A stretch of 64,000 nucleotides of DNA from an uncultured Desulfobacter sp. (GTDB lineage Bacteria > Desulfobacterota > Desulfobacteria > Desulfobacterales > Desulfobacteraceae), in the NCBI RefSeq assembly GCF_963666675.1, contig NZ_OY762929.1:4622001-4686000 (forward strand), read 5' to 3'. Positions 24,695 through 34,056 of this stretch are shown here, piece after piece (within the stretch, counting starts at the first letter, position 1; every line of letters begins with the position of its first letter). The notes beneath the pieces were generated by a model that was not told the DNA's origin, searched no databases, and saw nothing but the letters and a program-made list of their open reading frames with translations. A program made the translations under genes and the position numbers.

Positions 24695-26751
24695 AAACCA
24701 TCCCCCTGACCATGGCGTGCGCCCTCGTCTTCTGGGGGTATCAAACCGGATATCTTATTTTCGCCTGTTTGATGGCCGTTGTTATCGAGATTGCCCGGTT
24801 CTTAGACCTGGTATGGGAACCCTCGTTAGACCAGGTAAATAAAATCAGCGACACCTGCACGGTGTGTCTTGCCGGTACCATTATTTATTTTGTTTCAATG
24901 GATATTGAAACGGCTTTGAAAAACATATTGCATTACCTGCCTCTTTTCGCATTTCCTTTAATTCTTGTGCAAGAATTTAGTGCGGCAGGGGAGATTGATG
25001 TGCGGGCCCTCTACCTGTTCAAGAAAAAAATCAAGGGAGAATCCAAGGCGATCAGAATAAATTTAAGCCTTGCATTTATCATCATCTGCCTGATCTCTTC
25101 TGCAGCGGCACACAACCGCCAGTTCCCCTACTACCCGGTTGCCTTAGGTCTCATTGCCGTTGTACTTTTTTTCCAGCGGCCCAGGGGTGCAGATACCCGG
25201 ATATGGTTTGCCGCCATGGGTGTTGCCGCAATCATGGGGTTTTTCCTGCAAACGGGCCTTCACTATTCCCAGTGGGCCATGACCCGGCGGGCATGGCATT
25301 GGCTGATGACGGATAACGCCGACCCACTCCGGGGTGCAACCGCCCTGGGCAAGATCGGCCGACTCAAGCCTTCCAACAAAATCGTTTTCAGAGTGATCCC
25401 GCCGGACAATGATGCCGGGAGCACCTATCTTTTAAAAGAAGCGGCGTATACTTTTCTTTCAGACAAGGTGTGGACGGCGGCCCAGCGTAAATTCGAAACG
25501 GTCCCCCTGTCAAATGACGATGGATTTATTGCGGGCCTGCCGGCCGTATCAGCTCATCGGGAGATGGGGACGGCCACCCAAAACTGGAATCCGCACCTGG
25601 CCATCCAACCCACGCCGGCCGTCGCCGCCCTGACCATCCAGACCCGGATGAAAAAGCCCAAAGGGGTTTTAAGATTACCTGAAAATGCCATGGAGATTTA
25701 CTGCCCCACGGTTTCCGAAGTCAAAACCAACGGACTGGGAACATTTGTGGTTAATGACGCCCCGGGCTTTATGATCTATGATGTCCGGTATGGCGAACCC
25801 GGCACCGGAATAACGCCGCCGGGCAAACACGACCTGCGCCTCCCGGACGAGGAAAAGGCATTGTTCCAAAACCTGGCGGTTGACCTTGGACTGACCCCCG
25901 GCACATCGGCCCAAATGATTTTATCTGAAATCAAAAAATATTTTCTTAAAAATTTCAGCTACACCCTTGACCTTAAAACCGATGATACCACATCCCCTAT
26001 CACGGCATTCATGACCCGGACCCGGGCAGGGCACTGTGAATATTTTGCAACGGCGACGGTTTTGCTTCTTCGCGCCGCCGGCATTCCCGCCAGGTATATA
26101 ACCGGGTATATGGCCTTTGAAAAAAGCATTCTGGAAGACAAAATTGTTGTGCGCAGAAAACATGCCCACGCCTGGACCGAGGTGTTTGTCAACGGCCGGT
26201 GGATATTTTTTGACACCACCCCGCCCGGCTGGACAACCCAGGAGGCGAGCCATTTCTTAAAAACAGCGATTCCCGACCTGTTTTCCCTGCTGGGATATGG
26301 ATTCTCCCTGCTGCGGTGGGGCAATCCGGAAACCAAAAAGAGACTGCTTTGGCTTTTGGTGCCCCTCGGGATACTGATCATCCGGCGTCTGGTCAGAAAA
26401 GACAAGAATCAAAAAAAGAAAAAACCGGACCATGCACGGAACCGCACCACCCCGGGAGCCACGACCGATACCACGGACTTTTATCTCCAAAGACTTGAAG
26501 AGAGGCTTGTCCGTTCCGGGTTTTCCAGAAAGCCCCATGAAACCTATGAACAATTTTTCATTCGAATCAAAAACAAGGCATTTTCCCAACAGGATCTCCC
26601 CAGGCTGATGACCGTTATCCAAATTCACAAACAGCTTCGCTTTGGCCCCCACCCCATCTCCAGCCAAAAACAGATTCAATTGAAAGCCCAAACAGACCGG
26701 TTAATTGAAAAATGCACCGTTTCCGGCACCGCCGCCGGATCGATGAACTAA
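24691..26751 (+). CDS. Membrane transglutaminase-like protein
   Basis: The 686-residue protein starts with five or more membrane helices (DUF3488-like). A periplasmic domain follows, with a transglutaminase-type Cys-His-Asp triad: Cys in RAGHCEYFATATVLLLRAA (around 450), His in KHAHAWTEVFV and Asp in WIFFDTTPPG. After another hydrophobic stretch comes a basic linker and a C-terminal DUF4129-like helical region. It is translationally coupled to the DUF58 gene. Such proteins are likely periplasmic peptidases or crosslinkers working with MoxR; the substrate is unknown. Confidence 0.88.
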   Translation: MKTIPLTMACALVFWGYQTGYLIFACLMAVVIEIARFLDLVWEPSLDQVNKISDTCTVCLAGTIIYFVSMDIETALKNILHYLPLFAFPLILVQEFSAAGEIDVRALYLFKKKIKGESKAIRINLSLAFIIICLISSAAAHNRQFPYYPVALGLIAVVLFFQRPRGADTRIWFAAMGVAAIMGFFLQTGLHYSQWAMTRRAWHWLMTDNADPLRGATALGKIGRLKPSNKIVFRVIPPDNDAGSTYLLKEAAYTFLSDKVWTAAQRKFETVPLSNDDGFIAGLPAVSAHREMGTATQNWNPHLAIQPTPAVAALTIQTRMKKPKGVLRLPENAMEIYCPTVSEVKTNGLGTFVVNDAPGFMIYDVRYGEPGTGITPPGKHDLRLPDEEKALFQNLAVDLGLTPGTSAQMILSEIKKYFLKNFSYTLDLKTDDTTSPITAFMTRTRAGHCEYFATATVLLLRAAGIPARYITGYMAFEKSILEDKIVVRRKHAHAWTEVFVNGRWIFFDTTPPGWTTQEASHFLKTAIPDLFSLLGYGFSLLRWGNPETKKRLLWLLVPLGILIIRRLVRKDKNQKKKKPDHARNRTTPGATTDTTDFYLQRLEERLVRSGFSRKPHETYEQFFIRIKNKAFSQQDLPRLMTVIQIHKQLRFGPHPISSQKQIQLKAQTDRLIEKCTVSGTAAGSMN

Positions 26752-26961
26752 GCCGCAATTATTTTAAAACCATCTGCCGGGGATATTGAAATAGACAAAA
26801 GAAACCGACATATCGCAATTAAAATAATATATTAGCAGACGCACACATTCCCATAACACCCCTTAATCATAATACATACACAAATGATATGATTAATGCA
26901 GTCTGAATTGATAAAGCCCGAAGGCCCCAATCCCAGGGTTTCAAATAAAAGGAGATTCGCC

Positions 26962-28638
26962 ATGAACAATATCACCTTAAACAAAATAACGAATAAACAG
27001 CTCAACAGTCTTCTATTGTTTCTTTGTTTGATATTAACCTGCCCCGGCGTCTGCGCCCGGGCCGACACCAAGATAGAGGTAACAGGAATCAGCACAGGCC
27101 CGGACTGGTCCCTGCCCGATGGAGTGCACAGTTCTAACAGAGCGGGCGGGCTCTATATGGATCAGGATCCGGATTACTCTTTTCTCTGCCTAAAAGGCAT
27201 CACCCTATCATGGGCAAATTTAAATCCTGCCGAAAATCAGTATGATTTTTCTGACTTGGACACGGCGTTGGAAAAGGCTGAACACCAAAATTATAAAGTT
27301 ATTATTCGGTTAAAATGTCATGTTACGGCACGTCAAAATCTTAGCGGCGCAATGGACGCCAATTGTCCATATGTCCCCCAGTGGGTTCTGGATTTGCACG
27401 AACCTGCCCAATTTGTAACCAGAAATACATCCGACAGATATATCCGGGTGGCGGCGCCCTGGGACACGGGACTGCAAAAAGAACTTTTATCATTCATAGA
27501 TGTTTTTGGAAAAAAGGGCTATCCGGCGGATGAACGGATTGCAGGGATTTATATCACAGGGTTCTCCTCTTCACTGGGGGAGGAGTTCTGGCTGCACCGT
27601 GATTACCTGCAAAATGCGTTAAATGCCGGCATGACCGAACGATCGCTTTTGACGACATATCAAACCAGAATTGATGCCTGGGTGGATGCAGCCGGTGAAC
27701 ATGTGTACAAGCTGATCTGGATCGGGTATGGGGAGATTCAAAATTCCGGTTATGATGGAGACAGGCTGAACGATTATGCCCTTGATATGGGTCTGGGATG
27801 GCGTCATGGAGGCCCGGATACCTACCACGATATCCTTCCCCCTGAAGAGGGTCAGACCTATACAAACGGTTATCTAAACGCGGACTGGTCCCACCCCCTG
27901 CGTGACGGGCAGCGGATATTTTTAGGCGAAGTTGAATATACGTTTAAACAGCCGGATGCCGATAATGCCGTGCCCGGGCAAACGCATATGACCGAAAGCG
28001 CGATCATGCGCATGGCCCAGCTGGGTATGAATTACGCGTGGACGTCAGGCGAATTTATAGCCTATGCACCCCGGATGTTCGAATGGTGGACGCAAACGGC
28101 CGGGAAAAATTCCTGGGACAGCCCCGATGCCGCCTGTTGGCTGCGGCAGGATGCAGTATATGTGAAAACCCATGCAACTGTGTACCCCATTAAAAACTTT
28201 GAACGATTCCTCTATCAGCGGGATCAGGCCGGGGCCAAAACAGTGCCGGTTCTGCCCGTTAACCGGGCAGCGTTCTGGAATGATCCTTCGGGACAACATT
28301 TTGATTATTCGGCCCGGTCCACCGATGTGCGCAACGACAATGATAAAATGATTTTCAGTTTGGAACCAGGCTTTTTAAAAACATTGGGCCTGCCATTCAC
28401 AATCAAAATAACCTATTTTGATAACAACGCCTCCCAATGGGTATTAGAAGTGCCGGCCGGCGAAAGCTGCCTGCAATCGTCACCCATCACCGGAGCATCG
28501 GATAATACATTGAAAACTGTTACGTTTACAATTAACACCATTCCGGACGGTACAAACATAGAAGAGAATTGTGCTTTCCGCTTACGTGTTTTAAATGATC
28601 AGGATCTTACCGTTAAATTCGCACGTGTGATCAAATAG
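26962..28638 (+). CDS. Secreted glycoside hydrolase-like protein
   Basis: The ATG at 26962 has a strong AAAAGGAGA site, giving 558 residues with a signal peptide (LLLFLCLILTCPGVCARA). The body looks like a TIM-barrel glycosidase of the GH-A type: GITLSWANLNPAENQYDFSD near the start, candidate acids in SSLGEEFW and FLGEVEYTF, and a C-terminal beta-sandwich domain. The exact GH family is not clear to me (GH35/42-like is possible). It ends 5 bp from the exopolysaccharide operon, convergent to it, and may trim or degrade that polymer outside the cell. The family call is uncertain. Confidence 0.65.
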   Translation: MNNITLNKITNKQLNSLLLFLCLILTCPGVCARADTKIEVTGISTGPDWSLPDGVHSSNRAGGLYMDQDPDYSFLCLKGITLSWANLNPAENQYDFSDLDTALEKAEHQNYKVIIRLKCHVTARQNLSGAMDANCPYVPQWVLDLHEPAQFVTRNTSDRYIRVAAPWDTGLQKELLSFIDVFGKKGYPADERIAGIYITGFSSSLGEEFWLHRDYLQNALNAGMTERSLLTTYQTRIDAWVDAAGEHVYKLIWIGYGEIQNSGYDGDRLNDYALDMGLGWRHGGPDTYHDILPPEEGQTYTNGYLNADWSHPLRDGQRIFLGEVEYTFKQPDADNAVPGQTHMTESAIMRMAQLGMNYAWTSGEFIAYAPRMFEWWTQTAGKNSWDSPDAACWLRQDAVYVKTHATVYPIKNFERFLYQRDQAGAKTVPVLPVNRAAFWNDPSGQHFDYSARSTDVRNDNDKMIFSLEPGFLKTLGLPFTIKITYFDNNASQWVLEVPAGESCLQSSPITGASDNTLKTVTFTINTIPDGTNIEENCAFRLRVLNDQDLTVKFARVIK

Positions 28639-28643
28639 GGAGA

Positions 28644-29588
28644 TTAAACCAGCCAGTGTCCAAGATCCCGGTCCAGTAAACCTGATAATCTGTGTATCTC
28701 GGGCTCAAATTGTCGTTTGAGCATCTCCCGTGCGGTCCTGGGCATTTCCACTTTATTCAGCAATTTTCCGGCGGCCATGTGCTTTAGCTGCTGCCGTTTT
28801 GGCCTGGGAATTATTTTTTTCAGCGCGCTTTTCAAAAAATTCGGGGATATAAGAAAATCTTTTAAAAACTCACTTTTCGGTTTTCCAGAAGGATTATAAA
28901 TCTGATTTGTATCCGGTGTATAATCCGGGTCAACACCTAAAAACAGGAAGATCTCTTTGCAGATTTTCCCTGCGTCTTTTTTCAGGTCATCAAACAGGAA
29001 TATCTTAACCCTTTCTTTGCCGAATTCATCTTGATAGGCTTTAATTTGATCATGGTACATCCCGAACCCGATATAATCATAAAACGGCTGCCAGTTGTCA
29101 CCGAGCCTTTTTTTGATCGTGTCGGGGTGAACTGCATCCAGGAATGGCGCCGTGTCGGAATTGGTTCTGTTGAATGTCCAGTACTGGGACCATGCCCGGT
29201 CAATGGGATTACGAAGGCTGATGATAAATTTAAGCCGCTTATATTGTTCTGTAGCCTGATAAACACGCCGAAAATTCGCAATGCATGTTTCATGGGTATA
29301 GAGATATGAGGGCGATGCATCGCCGCATTGTTGATCAGGGGCTGCCGCCCGGTATAATTGTGCGTATCCATCAATCGTGTCTATTATTCCGGGAAACTTG
29401 TCCGGGCTGTTAAAAGCGGGCCGGTTGTTCATAAAGCTGAAAAACCAGGACTCTTTTTTATCCGGCATGAAAATTTGCGGATGGCCCTGAAGATAATAGT
29501 GCAATGATGTTGTCCCGCTTTTAGGCGCGCCCACAATAAAAAAGTCAGGAAGATTGACACGGCCCAAGGTCTCTATGGTGACTTTCAT
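28644..29588 (-). CDS. Sulfotransferase domain protein
   Basis: The 314-residue protein has the PAPS-dependent sulfotransferase fold. The 5'-phosphosulfate loop is FIVGAPKSGTTSLHYYLQGH (residues 17-36) and the 3'-phosphate site is KFIISLRNPIDRAWSQYW (around 123-140). It is probably a carbohydrate sulfotransferase that adds sulfate to the polymer. It is cytoplasmic and the last gene of the exopolysaccharide operon, about 20 bp after the GNAT gene. A second, different sulfotransferase lies at 36266. Confidence 0.85.
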   Translation of the reverse strand: MKVTIETLGRVNLPDFFIVGAPKSGTTSLHYYLQGHPQIFMPDKKESWFFSFMNNRPAFNSPDKFPGIIDTIDGYAQLYRAAAPDQQCGDASPSYLYTHETCIANFRRVYQATEQYKRLKFIISLRNPIDRAWSQYWTFNRTNSDTAPFLDAVHPDTIKKRLGDNWQPFYDYIGFGMYHDQIKAYQDEFGKERVKIFLFDDLKKDAGKICKEIFLFLGVDPDYTPDTNQIYNPSGKPKSEFLKDFLISPNFLKSALKKIIPRPKRQQLKHMAAGKLLNKVEMPRTAREMLKRQFEPEIHRLSGLLDRDLGHWLV

Positions 29589-29608
29589 TCTATTCCTTTG
29601 AATGTGTA

Positions 29609-30730
29609 TTAACTGGAGTAAAGGGTTGAAAAATCTGAATCGCCCCGGCCGATGAAAAGATCCCGGGGCGATATATTGTCCATTTGATACATGGCAGGAT
29701 CAGCACATCCCAAAAGAAACGTTTTGCTGCGGCGACCTCTAATAAAGAAAAATGATGTCAACACGTTTAATACCGGATCTTGATCATTGATCAATAAAGT
29801 TTCCACGACATTGGTGTCATTTTGCAAAAACCAATGCAATGCCGGTTTCATGAGGACCTTAAAAATATGCGGCGCGTCAAAGGGGAAGATCCAGTCCACC
29901 AGATAGCCTTTTATCTTATCATTTCGTTTTTTTAAACTTGTCACCAGATAGCCTGCCAAACGGTTGTTTTCCCTGGCCACCCAGATCTGATAATCATCCC
30001 GGGCGCTTTGAAAACGCCATCGTAAATAATCCGGGTCGGGAATCAGGCGAAATGGATAGTCATCCTTGACGGTATTCCACAATTGTTCAATCCCATCGGG
30101 GACCTTGTTTGTCTGCTCAACCGATATGCCGGTTGTCGAGACAAACGCCCTACGCGCGTTGATAATCCCCTTGGTCACAAAACCTGCGGCAGCCCTGATC
30201 TTTTCAGGGGCCGGTATCAATTTTCCCGGATTGAGGATAAGCGACATCAATGGCCTGTCGATATCAAGCAATATATATTTTCCCAATTTTTTTCTAAAAA
30301 AGACCTGGGAAACATCATTGGTAAACCCGTATAAGATAACTTTCTGCTTAACCATCAAATCTATTATAATGTCCATGATCCACCCAAAGGCAACTCCGCC
30401 CCGGTATTCTGGATCTGCCATCACATCAACCACTTGATACGAAGAATATATTTCACCCTTCCCCCGTATGCGTCGCACCCAGATCCCGGTGAATGCGACA
30501 ATTTCCCCATCCGGTGCTTCCACCACATTTGCCAGGGTCTTAAAAGGCGGCGTAATATATTTCCAGCGCCAGTAGGCATCATCCAATCGCGTTCCCCAAA
30601 CCCGCGCATACAGATCGCAAAGCCCCGGCAGGTCGTTTTCGTGAAAGGGTCTTAGGGTTAAAGGAATTTCTGTAATTTTTGCCTCTTTTGAGATGCCATC
30701 AACCATCCAATGAAGTCCCCAATGTTGCAA
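29609..30730 (-). CDS. GNAT-family acyltransferase in the polysaccharide operon
   Basis: The 373-residue protein looks like a two-domain GNAT protein: PLTLRPFHENDLPGLCDLYA near the start, ending in a second GNAT-like half (DYQIWVARENNRLAGYLVTS). Proteins of this type in polysaccharide loci acylate sugars or transfer amino acids (FemAB-like). The substrate is unknown. The start could also be ATG 30703, removing the first nine residues. It lies 12 bp after the GT2 gene. Confidence 0.7.
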   Translation of the reverse strand: MQHWGLHWMVDGISKEAKITEIPLTLRPFHENDLPGLCDLYARVWGTRLDDAYWRWKYITPPFKTLANVVEAPDGEIVAFTGIWVRRIRGKGEIYSSYQVVDVMADPEYRGGVAFGWIMDIIIDLMVKQKVILYGFTNDVSQVFFRKKLGKYILLDIDRPLMSLILNPGKLIPAPEKIRAAAGFVTKGIINARRAFVSTTGISVEQTNKVPDGIEQLWNTVKDDYPFRLIPDPDYLRWRFQSARDDYQIWVARENNRLAGYLVTSLKKRNDKIKGYLVDWIFPFDAPHIFKVLMKPALHWFLQNDTNVVETLLINDQDPVLNVLTSFFFIRGRRSKTFLLGCADPAMYQMDNISPRDLFIGRGDSDFSTLYSS

Positions 30731-30742
30731 AAGTCAGGTGTT

Positions 30743-31897
30743 CTACCATTTGGATTTTCCTTTTCCTGTTAAAAAATGAAAAACGCCCAGACCGGTGCCA
30801 ATGTTAAACGCAATAAAATATGAGAACGCCGCCAGGCCTTTAACGTTCAAGATACGATAATATGCCAGGATTGCCGCTCCGTAAAAAAGGACCTGGCAGA
30901 ACAAAAGCCCTGCCCAGTAAACACCGGAAAACGCCAGAATAAAATTTGTTATGAAAAGGGAGATTAGCAGAAGCGGGATCAACCTGCGGACCACCTTATG
31001 GCAAAATAGGGCGACACCATACCGGAAGGTGTCTTTCTGGACGAACAACTGCCGGTTTTTCCAAAGGGCGTTCAATCCCCGGGTGACGATCCGTGAGCGG
31101 CGGGTCACTTCACCTGAAACTGTTTTTGACGGTTTGGATATATAGGCAGCCGTTTCAGGCAGGCCCCCAAAGATGTAGCCCTGTTTTACAACAGCCAGCA
31201 GGGTAAAGATATCATCACAGACATCCGCTGGCACATCCTGGCGAAGCGTCTTTCTAACGGCATACAATTGACCGGAGCATGAGGTCACACTCCCCAGAAG
31301 ATCCATTTCAGCCCGCTTGACTCTTTTTTCAAACAGCCAATATTTTTTCTGGACAGCCCCGATACCACCGTCCAAATCATCGGATCTGTTAATTTCCACT
31401 GTCCCGGCGCATCCCCCGACGTTGGGGTCCATCATTGATCGATTAATCATTGATATGACATCGGGGTCCAATGCGGCATCCACATCGGAAACCACAATAA
31501 TCGTGCCGGTAGATTGTTTCACCGCCTGGTTAAGCGCAAGGTTCTTTCCCACCCAGGTTCCGGTTTGATGGAACCTTAAAGGGAAATGGCAGGATGCATT
31601 ATTTATTATTCCCGGCAGTTCCGGGAGCTCTCCGTCTCCCGACACGAGGATCTCAAGTTTTTCAGCCGGATAGTTCAGCAATGAACAGTTTGCAAGCTTT
31701 TCCGGCAGCAGGTGAACATCGTTTTTATACACCGGAATAATTAAGGTCATCCCAAGCCTCCGGTTTGCAGGGGGCGCCACAGGGTCTCTCTTTTTCCTGA
31801 CACACATGGAGATCAACGCCGCGATGAACGGGTATGCAATTTGAATAAAGATCAGGCCCGCCGCCGTAAAAAAAACAATAACTGCTGCAATATACAT
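30743..31897 (-). CDS. Membrane glycosyltransferase family 2
   Basis: The 384-residue protein has an N-terminal membrane helix (AAVIVFFTAAGLIFIQIA), a GT-A domain and two or three C-terminal helices. GT2 motifs are TLIIPVYKNDVHLLPEKL, the nucleotide Asp in VSGDGELP, the metal site VVSDVDAALDPDV and a likely base region in VPADVCDDIFTLL. It should transfer a sugar at the cytoplasmic face of the membrane to the growing polymer or lipid carrier. It lies 8 bp after the BY-kinase-like gene. Confidence 0.87.
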   Translation of the reverse strand: MYIAAVIVFFTAAGLIFIQIAYPFIAALISMCVRKKRDPVAPPANRRLGMTLIIPVYKNDVHLLPEKLANCSLLNYPAEKLEILVSGDGELPELPGIINNASCHFPLRFHQTGTWVGKNLALNQAVKQSTGTIIVVSDVDAALDPDVISMINRSMMDPNVGGCAGTVEINRSDDLDGGIGAVQKKYWLFEKRVKRAEMDLLGSVTSCSGQLYAVRKTLRQDVPADVCDDIFTLLAVVKQGYIFGGLPETAAYISKPSKTVSGEVTRRSRIVTRGLNALWKNRQLFVQKDTFRYGVALFCHKVVRRLIPLLLISLFITNFILAFSGVYWAGLLFCQVLFYGAAILAYYRILNVKGLAAFSYFIAFNIGTGLGVFHFLTGKGKSKW

Positions 31898-31905
31898 TGA
31901 ATACC

Positions 31906-32547
31906 CTAAAAAATTTTTTTGTAAATAAAACCGGGGATATGGTGGTGACGTTTGTTCATGATGGTCCCAAGGATAACCGGATCTGCCGCCTTCAAGTGAT
32001 CTATTGCCGTAGAGACAACCTGCTGCCGGGTTTTTTCGGCTTCCACAACAATAAAAACGCCATCGAACAAACCGGCGTTGGCCAACGTTGCCAGGGATGT
32101 CATAATAGACGGTCCATCCACAAGGATGAGATCAAACTGATCTTTGAGTGCGTCCATGGCCTTTGGAAAAGCTTCCGACAAGGTGCCGGCATCAACCCCA
32201 TGGGAAGGCATGCGACCGACAGGAACAAAAAACAGGTTTGGATGCTCGGGGCTTGGGTGGCTAAAACACCAGTCAGCGACATCGGATTGGCCGTTCCGGC
32301 CGGCACCGCTTAACGCCCAGCCCAGTGCGGGATTGCCCATCTTGTCCGTTATTTCCGGATGCTGGAGATTAAAATCCACAACCGCAATCTTTTTTTGGGT
32401 GCTGAAATTCTCCAGGCACATCTGGGCGGTTTTAAGACAGGTAAATGTCTTTCCCTCTTTGGGAACGGCGGAAAGAAAGATAAATGCCTGCCCGGACTTC
32501 TCAACTATTTTTCGATTCAATATAAACTTTAGGGCTTCATTTTCCAC
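31906..32547 (-). CDS. CpsD/CapB-type ATPase (BY-kinase-like) lacking a tyrosine tail
   Basis: The 213-residue protein has the bacterial tyrosine-kinase nucleotide fold: Walker A in LSAVPKEGKTFTCLKTAQ, Walker A' in IAVVDFNLQHPE and Walker B in DLILVDGPSI. Partner BY-kinases normally end in a Tyr-rich cluster that is autophosphorylated; this one ends IPGFIYKKIF, with a single Tyr. The Wzz-type partner is encoded at 42233, ten genes upstream in the same operon. It probably regulates polymer length or export rather than acting as a classical autokinase. Confidence 0.8.
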   Translation of the reverse strand: MENEALKFILNRKIVEKSGQAFIFLSAVPKEGKTFTCLKTAQMCLENFSTQKKIAVVDFNLQHPEITDKMGNPALGWALSGAGRNGQSDVADWCFSHPSPEHPNLFFVPVGRMPSHGVDAGTLSEAFPKAMDALKDQFDLILVDGPSIMTSLATLANAGLFDGVFIVVEAEKTRQQVVSTAIDHLKAADPVILGTIMNKRHHHIPGFIYKKIF

Positions 32548-32565
32548 AAATATTCTCCTTATCGA

Positions 32566-34029
32566 TCAATTTGAAATATGTGTTCTGATTTGACCGGTAG
32601 CCGGCATGATGGTGATGCCATATAAAAACAACCCGCCCATGCCACCGACACACAATCTGATAACGGGTAAAATCGCCCAGCTTTTCCATGGCAGGCCAAA
32701 TAAAAACAAGAGCATTAAAGATGACGAAACCAGAATATTGATAAGATACTTCCCGGGCGGGCAACACATTTTTAACCGTATCCATAATACAAAAAATACT
32801 ATCCATGCCGTTATGGTAGAGGCAAGGGCCAGTCCTTTAAGGCCCAGATCAAATAAAACGAAATCAAAAGCCAATGTCAAAGAGACGGTCAAGATGCCAA
32901 ACACAAACACCTCTTTTATATTGCGTTCCACGATGAACACATTGCGCAGTCCGGCACTGCATATGACGGCAGGGATCCCCAGACAAAAATGCTGAATGGC
33001 TGCGGCCGCCGACACAGCCTGGGCGTCCGTAAAGCGGCCGTGTGTTGCCAGAATATGCACCAGATCCCCGGCAGACCAGAAAAACAGAATGGCGATCGGC
33101 AGTCCCAGGATCATAAAAAAACTGAACATCTCCAGGCGGAGGACATCCATCTTATCCGCCTGTTTGGTAATCGAAGACAATTTGGGCAGATAAACGGTGA
33201 AAATGCTTGTTGACAGCAACATGGGGACCGACCGTGCAAGCCGCTCCGAAAAAAAGAGTATTGAGATACTCCCTGCACCCAGCAATGAGGCAAACCAGCG
33301 GTCGATCAGCACAGTGGTCCTGTTCAAGACCAAAGCAACCACCACCAGCGCGGAACCGGTCAAAATCAGTTTTAAATACGGCCATTGGAAATCAGGTTTT
33401 TTCATTGATAACAATGCCCACCCCCTGGCACGCCCCTTAAGATATAACACCAGAAACTGAATGCACCCGGCCACGATCAACCCCACGGCATACCCGTAAA
33501 CACCAAAGAGATAAGCTGCCGGGAATAAAGACAACAATGCCGTTACCCGCCAGCCAAACAAAGCAATCTCGGGGAACAGAATCATTTTGTGGTAATAAAA
33601 AACGGACATGCCGTGGCCGAATATGCCAAAGAGCAGAAAAGACGGTGCAAGGATTCTTAATATATTGACAGCCGTCCCATGTCCGGCAACGCTCAATCCG
33701 GGTGCCATCAGTTTGGTGAAAACCGGTGCACCGGCGATCAAAGCCATGGTACCGACCGCCAATAGAGGAAGCCACCAGCCTAAAAAATGAGGTTCAGGAT
33801 CAGGATCCAAATTCTGATGGCTTTCCGAAAAGACGGGTACAAGAATGAGCGGCAGGCGCCGGGCAACCATCCGAATCATCTCTATGGGAAAAAACATGGC
33901 CACAAACAGGGCATCCGTTGCTTCATTGGCGCCGAGAACGATCACCACAAAAAAGCTGATCAGAAACCCCGCCCCTGAATTAAGCGACTTTAATCCAACC
34001 AGAAAGAACGCTTTATTTAGAAGTGCCAT
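32566..34029 (-). CDS. MurJ/Wzx-like polysaccharide flippase
   Basis: The 487-residue protein has about 14 predicted membrane helices and resembles the MOP/MurJ exporter superfamily. The first helix runs GAGFLISFFVVIVLGANEAT and is followed by DALFVAMFFPIEMIR. It would flip the lipid-linked repeat unit to the periplasm. In this operon it pairs with the O-antigen ligase-type polymerase at 39509, giving a Wzx/Wzy-like route. The start follows a long membrane-protein gene cluster and is well supported. Confidence 0.85.
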   Translation of the reverse strand: MALLNKAFFLVGLKSLNSGAGFLISFFVVIVLGANEATDALFVAMFFPIEMIRMVARRLPLILVPVFSESHQNLDPDPEPHFLGWWLPLLAVGTMALIAGAPVFTKLMAPGLSVAGHGTAVNILRILAPSFLLFGIFGHGMSVFYYHKMILFPEIALFGWRVTALLSLFPAAYLFGVYGYAVGLIVAGCIQFLVLYLKGRARGWALLSMKKPDFQWPYLKLILTGSALVVVALVLNRTTVLIDRWFASLLGAGSISILFFSERLARSVPMLLSTSIFTVYLPKLSSITKQADKMDVLRLEMFSFFMILGLPIAILFFWSAGDLVHILATHGRFTDAQAVSAAAAIQHFCLGIPAVICSAGLRNVFIVERNIKEVFVFGILTVSLTLAFDFVLFDLGLKGLALASTITAWIVFFVLWIRLKMCCPPGKYLINILVSSSLMLLFLFGLPWKSWAILPVIRLCVGGMGGLFLYGITIMPATGQIRTHISN

Positions 34030-34056
34030 TGTTTACAAATTCTAATCATTTTCAGT

